Positions 44,198-54,086 are shown, counted from the first letter of the stretch. The stretch: 64,000 nt of DNA from an uncultured Alteromonadaceae bacterium (GCA_913056495.1 CAJXMO010000006.1:166896-230895), one strand, 5' to 3'. A program made the numbers and translations. The notes: generated from the sequence alone by a model not told the origin.

Positions 44198-44233
44198 TTT
44201 TAACGCAGCTCAACAACCTGTCATGGGGGAATT

Positions 44234-46690
44234 ATGAAAAAAATCAGTATGCTTGGTATCTCTACAATTATGCTCGGATGTGGCGCTACCCAGCAAGCAA
44301 CGGAACAAACAGCAACCTCAGTTAGCAGCACAGTTTTAGCACCTAATCAGATTGCTAAATTAAAGCTGGCTAACCCTTCAGTGTTTGCACGAGAAGATGA
44401 GACCACCTTTTTCAGTTTTGATGCATTGGGATTAGATGCGAATGACCCTCGCGTCGCGGATATTGTTGTAAAAAGCGGTGACCAAGTTGTGCCTAGTCAG
44501 AATATAGATACGGATAATGATGGATTCGTAGATGAACTGGCTATTTTAAACCAGTTTTCACCGGGCGAAGCGATTGAACTGAGCATAGAGTCCGATAAAA
44601 ACCATAAGGCCAATTTTGAGAAAAGAACCCAGGCTGAAGTTTCCCATAAAGTTGGTGGGCACTGGGAAGGCAAAAAATATATTGGTGGCACATTCAAAAA
44701 TGTAGATGAACTCACCGCACCCGAGCAATATACAGACCACTCTGAATATATTCGTTACGAAGGTCCGGGTTTAGAGTCAGATAAAGTCGGCTATCGTTTT
44801 TATCTTGACTGGCGTAACGGTTTTGACATTTTTGGTAAAGTTAAAAACGAAATTGCACTTCAAAAAGTCGGCCAGGATGGTTACTCCAGCTATCATGAAA
44901 TGCAGGACTGGGGGATGGATATCCTTAAAGTAGGTAAATCGCTGGGCATGGGTGGTTATGGTTTCTGGAATGGTGAAGCCATTGAACGTGTTTCTAAGGT
45001 AGATGGCTGGCATACAGAGATTGTTGAAAATGGTCCGGTTTATTCCGCGTTAGAAATAAACTATAAAGGCTGGCACATTGACAATAAGCATCTGGATTTA
45101 ACCAGCCAACTTTCAATGACAGCGGGTAGCCGCTTGGTTCATGTTGAGCTCGAAACCAGCGAACATTTGGATAATATCGCGGTTGGCGTGGTTAAATGGC
45201 CAAATACAACCTGGCTGCAAGGTGAATTAGACGTTCAGGGAACTGGCTGGGTCTATTTTGCGTCTTACGGCAAACAATCATTGAATGATGATAATCTGGG
45301 TATGGCGGTATTTGTTCGTAAAACAAATATCAAAGAAATCACCCAAGATGAGCATAATTATGTCGTTGTCACAAAAAGCAATCATAATGAACTCGACTAC
45401 TATTTTACAGCTGTCTGGGAAAAGGAAGAAAACGGCATTACCAATCAAGCTGATTTTGTTCAATATCTTGAGAAAACAGCAGAACGCTTAACGCGCACTG
45501 TTCGCGTCAATAAAAAAACCAAATTAGGTCAGGCTGAAAAACAAAAGCCGCTCACATCTGAATATGCATTAGACTGGGCAAAACGTCTTGCTGATTCAGA
45601 AATTCGTCGTAAAGCTTACGACTATGTATATGGTGGATTTGATAAGATGCGTTTTCGCGAATCTCGCTACACTTATACAACAGGCCTACTGGCACAATCA
45701 TTTGATGATTTAAATCAGGCCACGGATGTTCCCAGATACCGCCAGGCCGCTGAAGCCATTATAGGTTCTTTTATCACTTCAGACGGTGATATCCTGACGT
45801 ATAAAGAATCTGACTACAACATTGACAAGATTAACTCAGGTAAAATGTTGCTGCGTTTATATAACCAAACCGGTGATGATAAATATAAAATCGCCGCGTC
45901 ACAGTTACGTACGCAACTGAAAAACCATCCTAAAACCAGTAATGGTGCTTTCTGGCATAAGAAAAAATATCCACATCAACTCTGGTTAGACGGCGTTTAT
46001 ATGGGCATGCCTTTCTTAGCACAATATTCAGTTATGTTTGAAGACGGTGCATCACTTGAAGAAGCGGTACATGAGTTTGAGATCACCCGTGATTATTTGT
46101 TAGATGAAAGCACTGGCCTGTATTTCCACGGTTGGGATGAATCAAAAAGCATTGAGTGGGCAAACCCTCAAACCGGTTTGTCACAAGAGTTTTGGGCACG
46201 TGGCATGGGCTGGTTGTCTATGGCTGCGGTTGACATTCTTGACTACATCCCGGAATCAAGACCTGAACTTCGTAAAAAAGTGCTTAATATCATTGCCGAT
46301 CTCGCTAAGACCCTTGAAAACTATCAGGATGAATCCGGTACTTGGTACCAGATTCCGAATAAGCCAAATGCGGTAGGTAATTATTTAGAGTCTTCGGCAA
46401 GCAGCATGTTCACTTATTTCTTTGCTAAAGGGGTTAATCAAGGCTACCTCAGCGAAGATTATAAGCAAGTTGCTCTGAACGCATATCAGGGTGTCGTGAA
46501 TGAATTTATTGAGTCACACCCGGATGGCAGTGTTAGCTTAACCAATTTATGTTTTGTGGCTGGTTTAGGCTTTGGCCGTGACGGTAGTTATGATTATTAT
46601 ATGAACGAACCCGTACTGAAGGATGATCCTAAAGGGACAGGTCCTTTTATCATGGCGAGTACACAAATTGCCAAGTTATTAAATAAATAA
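44234..46690 (+). CDS. DUF4861-GH105 fusion lipoprotein (unsaturated uronyl hydrolase)
   Basis: An 818-aa lipoprotein (MLGC, Cys16). Residues about 35-425 match DUF4861 (PF16153), with EYIRYEGPGLESDKVGYRFYLDWRNG-type motifs. Residues about 445-815 are a GH88/GH105 unsaturated rhamnogalacturonyl hydrolase: the catalytic-type LDGVYMGMPF has Asp586, and FWARGMGWLSMAAVDIL follows. GH105 removes the unsaturated uronic acid left by pectate lyases by hydrating its double bond. DUF4861 has no firmly known activity but often accompanies pectin and ulvan loci, usually as a separate protein. The fusion suggests joint action on the same oligosaccharide. Neighbours are the TRAP transporter (divergent) and pectinases. 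Confidence 0.9.
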   Translation: MKKISMLGISTIMLGCGATQQATEQTATSVSSTVLAPNQIAKLKLANPSVFAREDETTFFSFDALGLDANDPRVADIVVKSGDQVVPSQNIDTDNDGFVDELAILNQFSPGEAIELSIESDKNHKANFEKRTQAEVSHKVGGHWEGKKYIGGTFKNVDELTAPEQYTDHSEYIRYEGPGLESDKVGYRFYLDWRNGFDIFGKVKNEIALQKVGQDGYSSYHEMQDWGMDILKVGKSLGMGGYGFWNGEAIERVSKVDGWHTEIVENGPVYSALEINYKGWHIDNKHLDLTSQLSMTAGSRLVHVELETSEHLDNIAVGVVKWPNTTWLQGELDVQGTGWVYFASYGKQSLNDDNLGMAVFVRKTNIKEITQDEHNYVVVTKSNHNELDYYFTAVWEKEENGITNQADFVQYLEKTAERLTRTVRVNKKTKLGQAEKQKPLTSEYALDWAKRLADSEIRRKAYDYVYGGFDKMRFRESRYTYTTGLLAQSFDDLNQATDVPRYRQAAEAIIGSFITSDGDILTYKESDYNIDKINSGKMLLRLYNQTGDDKYKIAASQLRTQLKNHPKTSNGAFWHKKKYPHQLWLDGVYMGMPFLAQYSVMFEDGASLEEAVHEFEITRDYLLDESTGLYFHGWDESKSIEWANPQTGLSQEFWARGMGWLSMAAVDILDYIPESRPELRKKVLNIIADLAKTLENYQDESGTWYQIPNKPNAVGNYLESSASSMFTYFFAKGVNQGYLSEDYKQVALNAYQGVVNEFIESHPDGSVSLTNLCFVAGLGFGRDGSYDYYMNEPVLKDDPKGTGPFIMASTQIAKLLNK

Positions 46691-46717
46691 TAACCGGCAG
46701 TTTCAATTAAAAAAGCA

Positions 46718-46744
46718 AAAGCCAGCAAATAATTTGCTGGCTTT
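46718..46744 (+). terminator. Terminator of the GH105 gene
   Basis: AAAGCCAGCAAAT pairs with ATTTGCTGGCTTT and is followed by a T-run (46742-46747), 28 bp past the GH105 stop. A standard intrinsic terminator. Confidence 0.88.
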
Positions 46745-46834
46745 TTTATCTGGTTAAAAGGCATTTTTTCAACCTGAAATACTCTGCCCGCCTACATTTA
46801 AGATTGAATCGCTTTCGATATCTACATCTGTTAA

Positions 46835-47089
46835 TTAACGGTGCTTGTATTGAGTAGGGCAATATCCCCGGCTCACATCGCCACTGCGAAGTTTTAAATG
46901 TTTGGTAGCACGTCCACTCACCCTCGCCCGCCAGAGTTTAAAACTGGAAGGTTTTAACCGGCTTCGCATTAATCGAATCACGTCAGATTCGTTTAAACCA
47001 AATTGCAATTTTATGGCTTCAAACGGCGTTCTGTCTTCCCAAGCCATTTCTATAATTCGGGATTCTCGTTCTGCTTTGCTGTCGTTCAT
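46835..47089 (-). CDS. TIGR03643-family protein
   Basis: An 84-aa protein matching the TIGR03643 (DUF2805) family: IIEMAWEDRTPFEAIKLQFGL, VIRLMRSRLKPSSFKLWRARVSGR and a basic tail ending in QYKHR. The fold looks like a helix-turn-helix-type small protein, but the function is unknown. It is a single gene between the GH105 terminator and the LysR regulator. Confidence 0.85.
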   Translation of the reverse strand: MNDSKAERESRIIEMAWEDRTPFEAIKLQFGLNESDVIRLMRSRLKPSSFKLWRARVSGRATKHLKLRSGDVSRGYCPTQYKHR

Positions 47090-47311
47090 TTTTAAATACA
47101 GTGATTTATCAATGATTGGTTCTACGCATCTAAGTTACTTTTAGTTCAGACCCATTACGCTAGTGCGGTTTCAATTTAGTGTGGAATGGATAAAGATCTA
47201 CAAGTTTCGCGCTAAAGCACAACCCACAAGCAGTTTCAAACAATCAATCTACTGATTACCTTGCACAGCTCAATAACAAGCGGAAAGGAATGAGCAGGCG
47301 CTCATTAAGCT

Positions 47312-48232
47312 CTAATCCAGCCACTCATAACTTGCTTCTTTTACCAGATGTTGGCGGGCTAAATATTTATCAATCAGCCTAAAAATAGTAGGGTTCGGGA
47401 ACTGGCGTTTGGTTGTAATAGCATAAAAATTTTCAAAGCTTTGCGGCAAAGTTAAATATCGAACGAGTCGCTTGTCAGTCAGTTCATCCTGTACAACAAC
47501 TTCAGGTAATACAGTCATTGCCTGATTATCTCTTGCTAACAGCCTGAGCATCGCCATATCATCCGTTTGTGCTATCACTTTAGGCTGAAATTGGTACTGT
47601 GCACAAAATCGGTCAAATGCGGAACGAATAGGGTTACCATCCAGCGGTAAAACCCAAGCATGTTCGCCAAATTTTTCATTAAACCTATCCGGCAAATTTA
47701 AGTCAGGCGGACCCACTACAGCAACGGGCTGTCTGGATAACAATTGAGCCTGCCATAATTGAGTATCCGTACCCGCAACACTCATATTGGTCAGTGCAAT
47801 ATCCAGTTGATGGTTAGCCAGCTCATTTAATAAATTAGCCTGACCGTAAGAATGCAACAGATAACTAACTTTATCCATGTTACGAAGTGGCGCAATAAAT
47901 TGCTCAACAAAATTACGTGACATGGTTGCCAGTATACCAATACGAATGGTTTGATTTTCGGCTAAAAACCCTCGCTCGATTTGCTGTTCTAACTCTTCGC
48001 CTTTTTTAAAAATTTCCTGTGCGTAAGAAAAAACCTGCTGTCCTTGCTCAGTGAGCTGTAAATTACGGCCTTTCTTTTCAAACAGGTGGATATTCAGCCG
48101 ATCTTCAAGTTGTTTAATTTGAGTAGATAACGCTGATTGCGATAAACACAGATTGTCCGCTGCTTGTGTCAGTTTGCCTTCTTTAGCAACCTGCCAGAAG
48201 TAATATAAATGATGATAATTAATGCGTGCCAT
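47312..48232 (-). CDS. LysR-family regulator divergent from dabBA
   Basis: A 306-aa LysR regulator resembling NhaR. The N-terminal winged helix-turn-helix (residues 4-62) contains NYHHLYYFWQVAKEGKLTQAA and SQSALSTQIKQLE, and a periplasmic-binding-like effector domain follows (about 90-295). It is divergent from dabB with a 152-bp spacer that holds a 33-bp near-perfect palindrome. Control of dabBA is therefore very likely, with CO2/bicarbonate shortage or a related metabolite as the signal (inference). Confidence 0.9.
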   Translation of the reverse strand: MARINYHHLYYFWQVAKEGKLTQAADNLCLSQSALSTQIKQLEDRLNIHLFEKKGRNLQLTEQGQQVFSYAQEIFKKGEELEQQIERGFLAENQTIRIGILATMSRNFVEQFIAPLRNMDKVSYLLHSYGQANLLNELANHQLDIALTNMSVAGTDTQLWQAQLLSRQPVAVVGPPDLNLPDRFNEKFGEHAWVLPLDGNPIRSAFDRFCAQYQFQPKVIAQTDDMAMLRLLARDNQAMTVLPEVVVQDELTDKRLVRYLTLPQSFENFYAITTKRQFPNPTIFRLIDKYLARQHLVKEASYEWLD

Positions 48233-48268
48233 CTGTTTCTCTGCCTTACTTAAAAGTCTAACCTTGCC

Positions 48269-48301
48269 GATAAATGGTTCTATAAAATAGAACTATTTAT
48301 C
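48269..48301. promoter_or_regulatory. 33-bp near-perfect palindrome between LysR and dabB
   Basis: GATAAAT at the left (48269-48275) and ATTTATC at the right (48295-48301) enclose GGTTCTAT and ATAGAAC; 14 of 16 possible base pairs match. It lies 37 bp from the LysR gene start and 84 bp from dabB. It is the natural candidate for the LysR binding site that controls the divergent dabBA promoter. Confidence 0.65.
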
Positions 48302-48384
48302 AATATATATCCAATTTTATTTATTTTAAACCTTTGCCACAATACACGCCAACAAGAATACGCATTCATTTTTAAGGGAGCATT

Positions 48385-49944
48385 ATGCAATTAGTAAATG
48401 GGCTTGCACTCATTGCGATACCCGCGCTACTGGCCTACAGTGGTTGGAGAGCGACTTCTCACACTCCGGCGAGTGCCGGTCAGTGTGCAAAAATAACTGC
48501 TGGTTCGTCTTTATTTATCAGTTTGGCCATTTCATTATTTAGTATTGTGAGTGAACAAAAGTTGCATGCTATTGGTATGCACGCAACCACAATGGGACTC
48601 ATAATGTTAGTTGTGGTCAGCTTTATCGGCTTAATCGTCATTCAGTTTTCACGTCATTATTTAGCCGGCGAATCACGCCAACTATACTTTTTCCGCTGGG
48701 TTCAACTCACGCTTGCATCCGTTGCCCTAGTGGTTATCAGTAATAATATGCTTCTGTTTTGGCTGGCCTGGGTTGCGATCAGTTTAAGTTTACATCAATT
48801 GTTAATGTTCTACCCAGAGCGCCCGCGTGCGGCACTGGCAGCCCATAAGAAGTTTTTATTTGCCCGGCTGGCCGAAATCCTCTTGATGGTTGCGTTTATA
48901 TTACTCTATATCGAACATCAAACCCTGGCATTGAGTGAAATTTTGAGTCATTACCAGCCGAATGTTGAACTTTCCTTCATCAGCCAACTCGCCGCGCTAT
49001 TCATTGCGGCAGTAGCCTTAATCAAATGTGCCCAGTTGCCAGTTCACGGTTGGCTGATTCAGGTCGTTGAAAGCCCGACGCCCGTATCTGCCATGTTGCA
49101 TGGTGGCATTATTAATCTAGGTGGATTTTTACTCATCAGTTTTAGCCCCATTTTTATGCAAGCTAGTGCAGCTCAGTGGTTAGTGCTGATTGTTGCTGGG
49201 TTAAGCACTGTACTCGCTGCTCTGATCATGATGACACGCGTCAGTATTAAAGTTCGCTTAGCTTGGTCTACCTGTGCGCAAATGGGACTTATGCTGGTTG
49301 AATGTGCGCTCGGTTTATACGAGCTGGCGCTATTACATCTGGTGGCTCACTCTTGCTATAAAGCACATGCATTTTTAAGCTCAGGCAGCGAGGTAGAAAG
49401 ACACTTGCAACTATCACTGGCACGTCGCGATCCATTAAAGCCTGTTCAGCTTTTACTACCTATCATGATTTCAGCAGGTCTAACGTCGCTATTTGCCCTC
49501 ACATATTATGGATTGCACGGTACAAGCTTAATAAGTCCTTGGGTCCTGATTGGCATGGCACTCAGTCTCTTGCTGGTACAGCGAAATTCAACCGCACAAC
49601 GAAAACAATTTACAAAGAATATACTCTATGCTTTAAGCGTATTATCAAGCTACACCCTGTTAAAATTCGCCTGCTCGCAACTTTTACCGCCGCAAACAGC
49701 CAGCGCGGGTGCAGCGGCTGATGGATTTATCACCCTGCTCCTGGGTGTATTCTATATCAGCTATTTAATGATGGTATTGAGCGCCAGTTCAAAGTTAATT
49801 GATCGTGTACAAACCTACCTGTATGCCGGCCTTTATTTAGATGAGTGGGCGACCCGAATCACCTTAAAAATCTGGCCAACTGAATTGCCTCTGTGGGAAA
49901 ACGCAAAGCAACACCCTTCACTTTCTTTGGAGAAAAGTCTATGA
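48385..49944 (+). CDS. dabB: DabB, proton-conducting subunit of the DAB inorganic carbon complex
   Basis: A 519-aa membrane protein of the NuoL/Mrp antiporter family with about 13-14 helices. The signature IKCAQLPVHGWLIQVVESPTP-type region (about residues 212-233) and SAMLHGGIINLGG follow, with the conserved lysine in LIKCAQ. Next to a DUF2309 gene, it is DabB, which powers CO2 hydration/bicarbonate trapping by DabA through cation flow. GGGAGC lies before the ATG. Its stop overlaps the dabA ATG as ATGA. It is not part of a complex I operon. Confidence 0.93.
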   Translation: MQLVNGLALIAIPALLAYSGWRATSHTPASAGQCAKITAGSSLFISLAISLFSIVSEQKLHAIGMHATTMGLIMLVVVSFIGLIVIQFSRHYLAGESRQLYFFRWVQLTLASVALVVISNNMLLFWLAWVAISLSLHQLLMFYPERPRAALAAHKKFLFARLAEILLMVAFILLYIEHQTLALSEILSHYQPNVELSFISQLAALFIAAVALIKCAQLPVHGWLIQVVESPTPVSAMLHGGIINLGGFLLISFSPIFMQASAAQWLVLIVAGLSTVLAALIMMTRVSIKVRLAWSTCAQMGLMLVECALGLYELALLHLVAHSCYKAHAFLSSGSEVERHLQLSLARRDPLKPVQLLLPIMISAGLTSLFALTYYGLHGTSLISPWVLIGMALSLLLVQRNSTAQRKQFTKNILYALSVLSSYTLLKFACSQLLPPQTASAGAAADGFITLLLGVFYISYLMMVLSASSKLIDRVQTYLYAGLYLDEWATRITLKIWPTELPLWENAKQHPSLSLEKSL

Positions 49945-52346
49945 AAGCGCTCAGTGTCATTTCAAATTACAAGTATCAGGACGCAGTAGAACAGAGTTGC
50001 AAAGCAATAGCGCCGACTTGGCCACTGGATCAAATGATCGCGGTCAATCCGCTATGGAAGCAAATTAATCAACCATTTAAAGACGTATCGGCAAAATTGT
50101 CAGCGCTAGGCAAAATCAGTTGTTTAATGCCAGCCAGTTATTACCTCAAAAAATGGCAAGCGGGCGAAATTCTCGAGCAGGATTTACCAACAGATTACCC
50201 CAAAGAAAAGCTGTTATCGGCTTTACAACCAAGTTCAGACAAGCCGCTGGCTAACTGGCACAATATCAGTGATTTACTCGACAGTCAGCGCGACCAGCAA
50301 CACAATATGGCATGGCGTGATGAAATCACCCACCAAATCAGCCAGTTTTGTGCGTTGTATTTCCAGTCGCTGGACATCTCGTTGGCCACAACTCAAGCCA
50401 GCCTGTATCAACGCTGGCTTGAAATGACTGTGGTAGATAATGGAATTGAGCTGTTAATGGACAGCCCTAAACTCATGTCCCAATTTAAAACCTTGCCAAA
50501 AGATGCTACCGAGCTGATTGAACTGGCATTGGATGAGCTTGATGTGCCAACACAAACAGCACAAAATTACTTACATGCTTTGTTACTGGACATTAATGGC
50601 TGGGCCGCTTGGGTTGCTTATCTTGAATGGCAAGCTGATTTGCATCATCAACCGGTTAAAATAATGCATGAATTACTTGCGATCCGTCTCGCGTGGGATT
50701 TAATTTTATGGCGTTATTACCAGTCTGATAATCCATTTACGTCAGATGTTTTACAATCATACTGGGATCAGGAATGGTCCAATTTAGACAATTTAATTGA
50801 CCAACACCGCCAGCATCAGGCGATACTCTGGCAGTGGCAAAGTGCGCTGGAATTCAGCTATCAACGCAGATTAGAAAATCAGCTTCTAAGCGCACCGCAG
50901 AATATTGAAAATACTCAGCCTCGTCCGGCTTTACAGGCCGCATTTTGCATAGACGTGCGCTCAGAAGTGATTCGCCGTGCTTTAGAACAGCAAAATACTG
51001 GCATCCAAACCCTAGGTTTTGCAGGATTTTTTGGGTTGCCGATCCGTTATCAGGTTGCAGGTTCACATTTTAAACGCCCGCAATTACCCGGCTTACTGGC
51101 GCCACAAATTACAGTCAGCGAAGCGCTCAACCAAAACCAACAAAACAAGCGCAATCACAGATTTACCCAAGCAGCACATCAACAAAGTTGGGCGCGCAAC
51201 GGTGTCGCAAGCTTCAGCATGGTTGAATCACAAGGGATTCAGTATTTGTTTAAATTACTCAAACAAAGCTTTTTCCCGGCAGCTCACGCGCACCCAATCA
51301 ACTCGCTTTCAAACCAAGCTGAATTGCGTTTAGAGGCCAGTCAGCAGGCGCTTCCGCTGAAAACTAAAGTCGATTTGGCCGCCAACATTTTAAAATCAAT
51401 GGCGCTGACTCAAACGTTTGCCCCGCATGTATTATTGGTTGGCCATGGCAGCCATACCACTAATAATACCCATGCTGCCGGACTAGATTGTGGTGCCTGC
51501 GGTGGCCAAACAGGAGAAATTAACGCCCGTGTATTGGCAGCACTGTTAAACGAGCAGGCTGTGCGCACAGAGCTTAAAGATGAGGATATTCATATTCCGA
51601 ACGATACCGTTTTTGTACCGGCTTTGCACAATACCACAACCGATCAAATCACAGTATTCGATCATGCTCTACCCTCCCAAATCAATGACTGGCTGCACAA
51701 GGCGCAATCAGCCAGTCAACAAGAACGTGCACCCAAACTGGGTATAACTGCAAAAAGTAACAAATCACTTGGCAGTATACTAGAACACATCAGTCATGAT
51801 TGGTCACAAGTTCGACAGGAATGGGGGCTGGCCAATAATGCAGCCTTTATCATTGCACCGCGCAATAGAACTAAACACTTTTCGCTCGAAGGCCGCTGCT
51901 TTTTGCACGAATATGTCTGGCAAAAAGATACTGAATTTAAGATTCTTGAAGCTATTATGACAGCGCCTATGGTGGTCACACACTGGATTAACAGCCAATA
52001 TAACGCGTCTATGGCCGACACTTTAAAGTACGGAGCAGGTAATAAAATTTTGCATAATGTGGTGGGTGGCCACATAGGGGTATTCGAGGGAAATGGCGGC
52101 GATTTGCGCATTGGCCTGGCCCGGCAGTCACTTCACAATGGGGAGCAATGGATGCATACCTTGCAGCGGCTCAGTGTTTATATAGATGCGCCTAAGCCGG
52201 CAATTTCAGCCATCGTCGAAAAACACCCAACCATTAAAAATCTGGTGGATAATGAATGGTTATATCTGCATTGTTTGCCGCAGGACAACCAAAGCATTGA
52301 ACGTTACATAAATGCTCAGTGGCAAGCCAAGCAAACAGCCGGCTAA
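49941..52346 (+). CDS. dabA: DabA, carbonic-anhydrase-like subunit of DAB (DUF2309)
   Basis: An 801-aa DUF2309/UPF0753 protein. The zinc-site residues known from Halothiobacillus DabA are all recognisable: Cys336 and Asp338 (FCIDVRSE), His502 (VGHGSHT) and Cys517 (LDCGACGG). DabA hydrates CO2 vectorially on the cytoplasmic side with DabB, accumulating bicarbonate. I start at 49941 because it forms ATGA with the dabB stop, has GGAG nine bases upstream and matches the family length. The frame runs upstream to 49893 inside dabB. In a heterotroph this probably supplies bicarbonate for carboxylases. Confidence 0.94.
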   Translation: MKALSVISNYKYQDAVEQSCKAIAPTWPLDQMIAVNPLWKQINQPFKDVSAKLSALGKISCLMPASYYLKKWQAGEILEQDLPTDYPKEKLLSALQPSSDKPLANWHNISDLLDSQRDQQHNMAWRDEITHQISQFCALYFQSLDISLATTQASLYQRWLEMTVVDNGIELLMDSPKLMSQFKTLPKDATELIELALDELDVPTQTAQNYLHALLLDINGWAAWVAYLEWQADLHHQPVKIMHELLAIRLAWDLILWRYYQSDNPFTSDVLQSYWDQEWSNLDNLIDQHRQHQAILWQWQSALEFSYQRRLENQLLSAPQNIENTQPRPALQAAFCIDVRSEVIRRALEQQNTGIQTLGFAGFFGLPIRYQVAGSHFKRPQLPGLLAPQITVSEALNQNQQNKRNHRFTQAAHQQSWARNGVASFSMVESQGIQYLFKLLKQSFFPAAHAHPINSLSNQAELRLEASQQALPLKTKVDLAANILKSMALTQTFAPHVLLVGHGSHTTNNTHAAGLDCGACGGQTGEINARVLAALLNEQAVRTELKDEDIHIPNDTVFVPALHNTTTDQITVFDHALPSQINDWLHKAQSASQQERAPKLGITAKSNKSLGSILEHISHDWSQVRQEWGLANNAAFIIAPRNRTKHFSLEGRCFLHEYVWQKDTEFKILEAIMTAPMVVTHWINSQYNASMADTLKYGAGNKILHNVVGGHIGVFEGNGGDLRIGLARQSLHNGEQWMHTLQRLSVYIDAPKPAISAIVEKHPTIKNLVDNEWLYLHCLPQDNQSIERYINAQWQAKQTAG

Positions 52347-52407
52347 GCGATTTAACGTAAACCTGTGACATTTTATTCTATCGAAAAAACAAAAAAGCAA
52401 GGTTAGA

Positions 52408-54084
52408 TTACAGAAACTCCAGCGGCTCGGGTTTTGCAAAATAATAACCCTGGACAAAATCGACATCTGAATTCATGCAAATATCCAACTGTGCCTGAGT
52501 TTCAATGCCTTCCGCGACCACTTTAATATCTATGCTTTTTAACATAGCGCATAAACCGCTGATAATGGCTCTATGTTTTTGAAATTTCTCACAGCCGTCA
52601 ATTAACGACTTATCCAATTTTACTGTATGTATTGGGTAATTTAATAAGTGGCTAATCGAAGAATACCCAGTGCCAAAATCATCCAGTGCGATTGAACAGC
52701 CCAGCATATCCAGCATGTTCAGGACATTTTTAGTATCTTCATCATTACTTAATAACGCGGTTTCTGTCACTTCAACAACAAGGTCAGATGGTGCAACCTC
52801 ATATTTTTTGCAGGCAACCGCTATTTGTTCTACCAGATCCGCGCTTTTTAACTGATAAGCAGAAATATTAATTGTGATATAACGTATCTTCGGGAATTTT
52901 TGTCGAATATCAACGAACCCTTTAATTGCATTATCAATAATCCATTGACCCAAAGGAAAAATCAGCCTTGAATCTTCCGCCACCGAAATAAATTCATCCG
53001 GGCGCTGACAAGTAACAGCACAGGGCCAGCGAATTAAAGATTCAAATCCGACGACTTGATGCTCTTCAATATCTACAATCGGTTGGAAATACAAACAAAA
53101 ATCCTGATTTTCTATGGCTTTTCTCAGCTCCACTTCAATTTGATATTTTCGATAAAACTCAACTTGCATATTATCTTCAAATAAATATGCCGTATTTCGA
53201 CCACTGTTTTTTGCCCGATACATAGCAATATCGGCAAATTTTTTCAATTCTTCGGCATCCTGACCATTAAGAGGATGCAGCGCAATACCTATACTGCAAT
53301 TGCAGTGAATTTCCTGTCCACCAACGTTAAACGGTCGTTTAAACGAGTCCAGAATGCGTTGACTAATTTGCATTATCTGATTGATATGACCGAAATTAGT
53401 AAAAATAAGTGCAAATTCATCACCACCTAACCGGGCAAAAACTTCGCTGTCACGGACTATAGTACTCACTCGCTCGGCAACACTTTGCAATAATTTGTCT
53501 CCGATATCGTGACCAAAGCTATCATTAATATTTTTAAAGTGATCCAAATCGAAAATAAATAAGGTGACATACCCGTTTTCTCTTTGATTTGAACGAATAG
53601 CGCTGCGCAAAGACTCATCAAACCGGTACCGATTTGCCAGTCCGGTCAATGTATCCAGCTCAGCCATTTCTTTAACCTGACGATAACTTTCATATAATTT
53701 GCTTTCGAGCTCAAACCGGCGTTGAGCCTGAATCAAAGTACGAGATAATTGACCGGGTGAAATGTCTTCTTTTAATAAAAAGTCCTGAGCGCCTGCATTC
53801 AGGCACTCTAAAATCAGCTCTTCACTGTTACTGCTGCTAATCATGACTATCGCGGTATTGGTTTTGGTGGATTCATTTTTAAATTTAACCACCAGCTCAA
53901 CACCATTCATTTGTGGTAACTGGTAATCCAGTAAAACCACATCATAATAATGACATTTGAGTCTGTGTAGCGCCTCTTCAGCACTGTCTGTTTCTGTGAT
54001 CTGATAATAGCTGTGTCCTTTATTCAGCGAGCGCTTTACCGTTGCCCTGTCAACCACATCATCATCAACCAGTAATATGTTCAT
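52408..54084 (-). CDS. REC-GGDEF-EAL response regulator
   Basis: A 558-aa response regulator. The receiver domain (1-120) has phospho-acceptor Asp53 (LLDYQLP). The GGDEF domain (about 138-300) has an intact GGDEF motif at 220-224; the inhibitory-site position reads RDSE instead of RxxD. The EAL domain (about 310-555) has ESL at 348-350, DDFGTGYSS and AEGIE. Both c-di-GMP synthesis and breakdown look possible. It is the last gene of a five-gene signalling operon, 2 bp after a stand-alone receiver gene. Confidence 0.93.
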   Translation of the reverse strand: MNILLVDDDVVDRATVKRSLNKGHSYYQITETDSAEEALHRLKCHYYDVVLLDYQLPQMNGVELVVKFKNESTKTNTAIVMISSSNSEELILECLNAGAQDFLLKEDISPGQLSRTLIQAQRRFELESKLYESYRQVKEMAELDTLTGLANRYRFDESLRSAIRSNQRENGYVTLFIFDLDHFKNINDSFGHDIGDKLLQSVAERVSTIVRDSEVFARLGGDEFALIFTNFGHINQIMQISQRILDSFKRPFNVGGQEIHCNCSIGIALHPLNGQDAEELKKFADIAMYRAKNSGRNTAYLFEDNMQVEFYRKYQIEVELRKAIENQDFCLYFQPIVDIEEHQVVGFESLIRWPCAVTCQRPDEFISVAEDSRLIFPLGQWIIDNAIKGFVDIRQKFPKIRYITINISAYQLKSADLVEQIAVACKKYEVAPSDLVVEVTETALLSNDEDTKNVLNMLDMLGCSIALDDFGTGYSSISHLLNYPIHTVKLDKSLIDGCEKFQKHRAIISGLCAMLKSIDIKVVAEGIETQAQLDICMNSDVDFVQGYYFAKPEPLEFL

Positions 54085-54086
54085 CC

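Noticed and set aside
48385..49944. Reading the NuoL-like gene as part of respiratory complex I
   Set aside because: No other nuo genes are present and the overlapping partner is a DUF2309 protein, which defines DabB.
51794..52111. Antisense frames within dabA (104-105 codons)
   Set aside because: DabA is unambiguous in this region with its full C-terminal domain; these are shadows.
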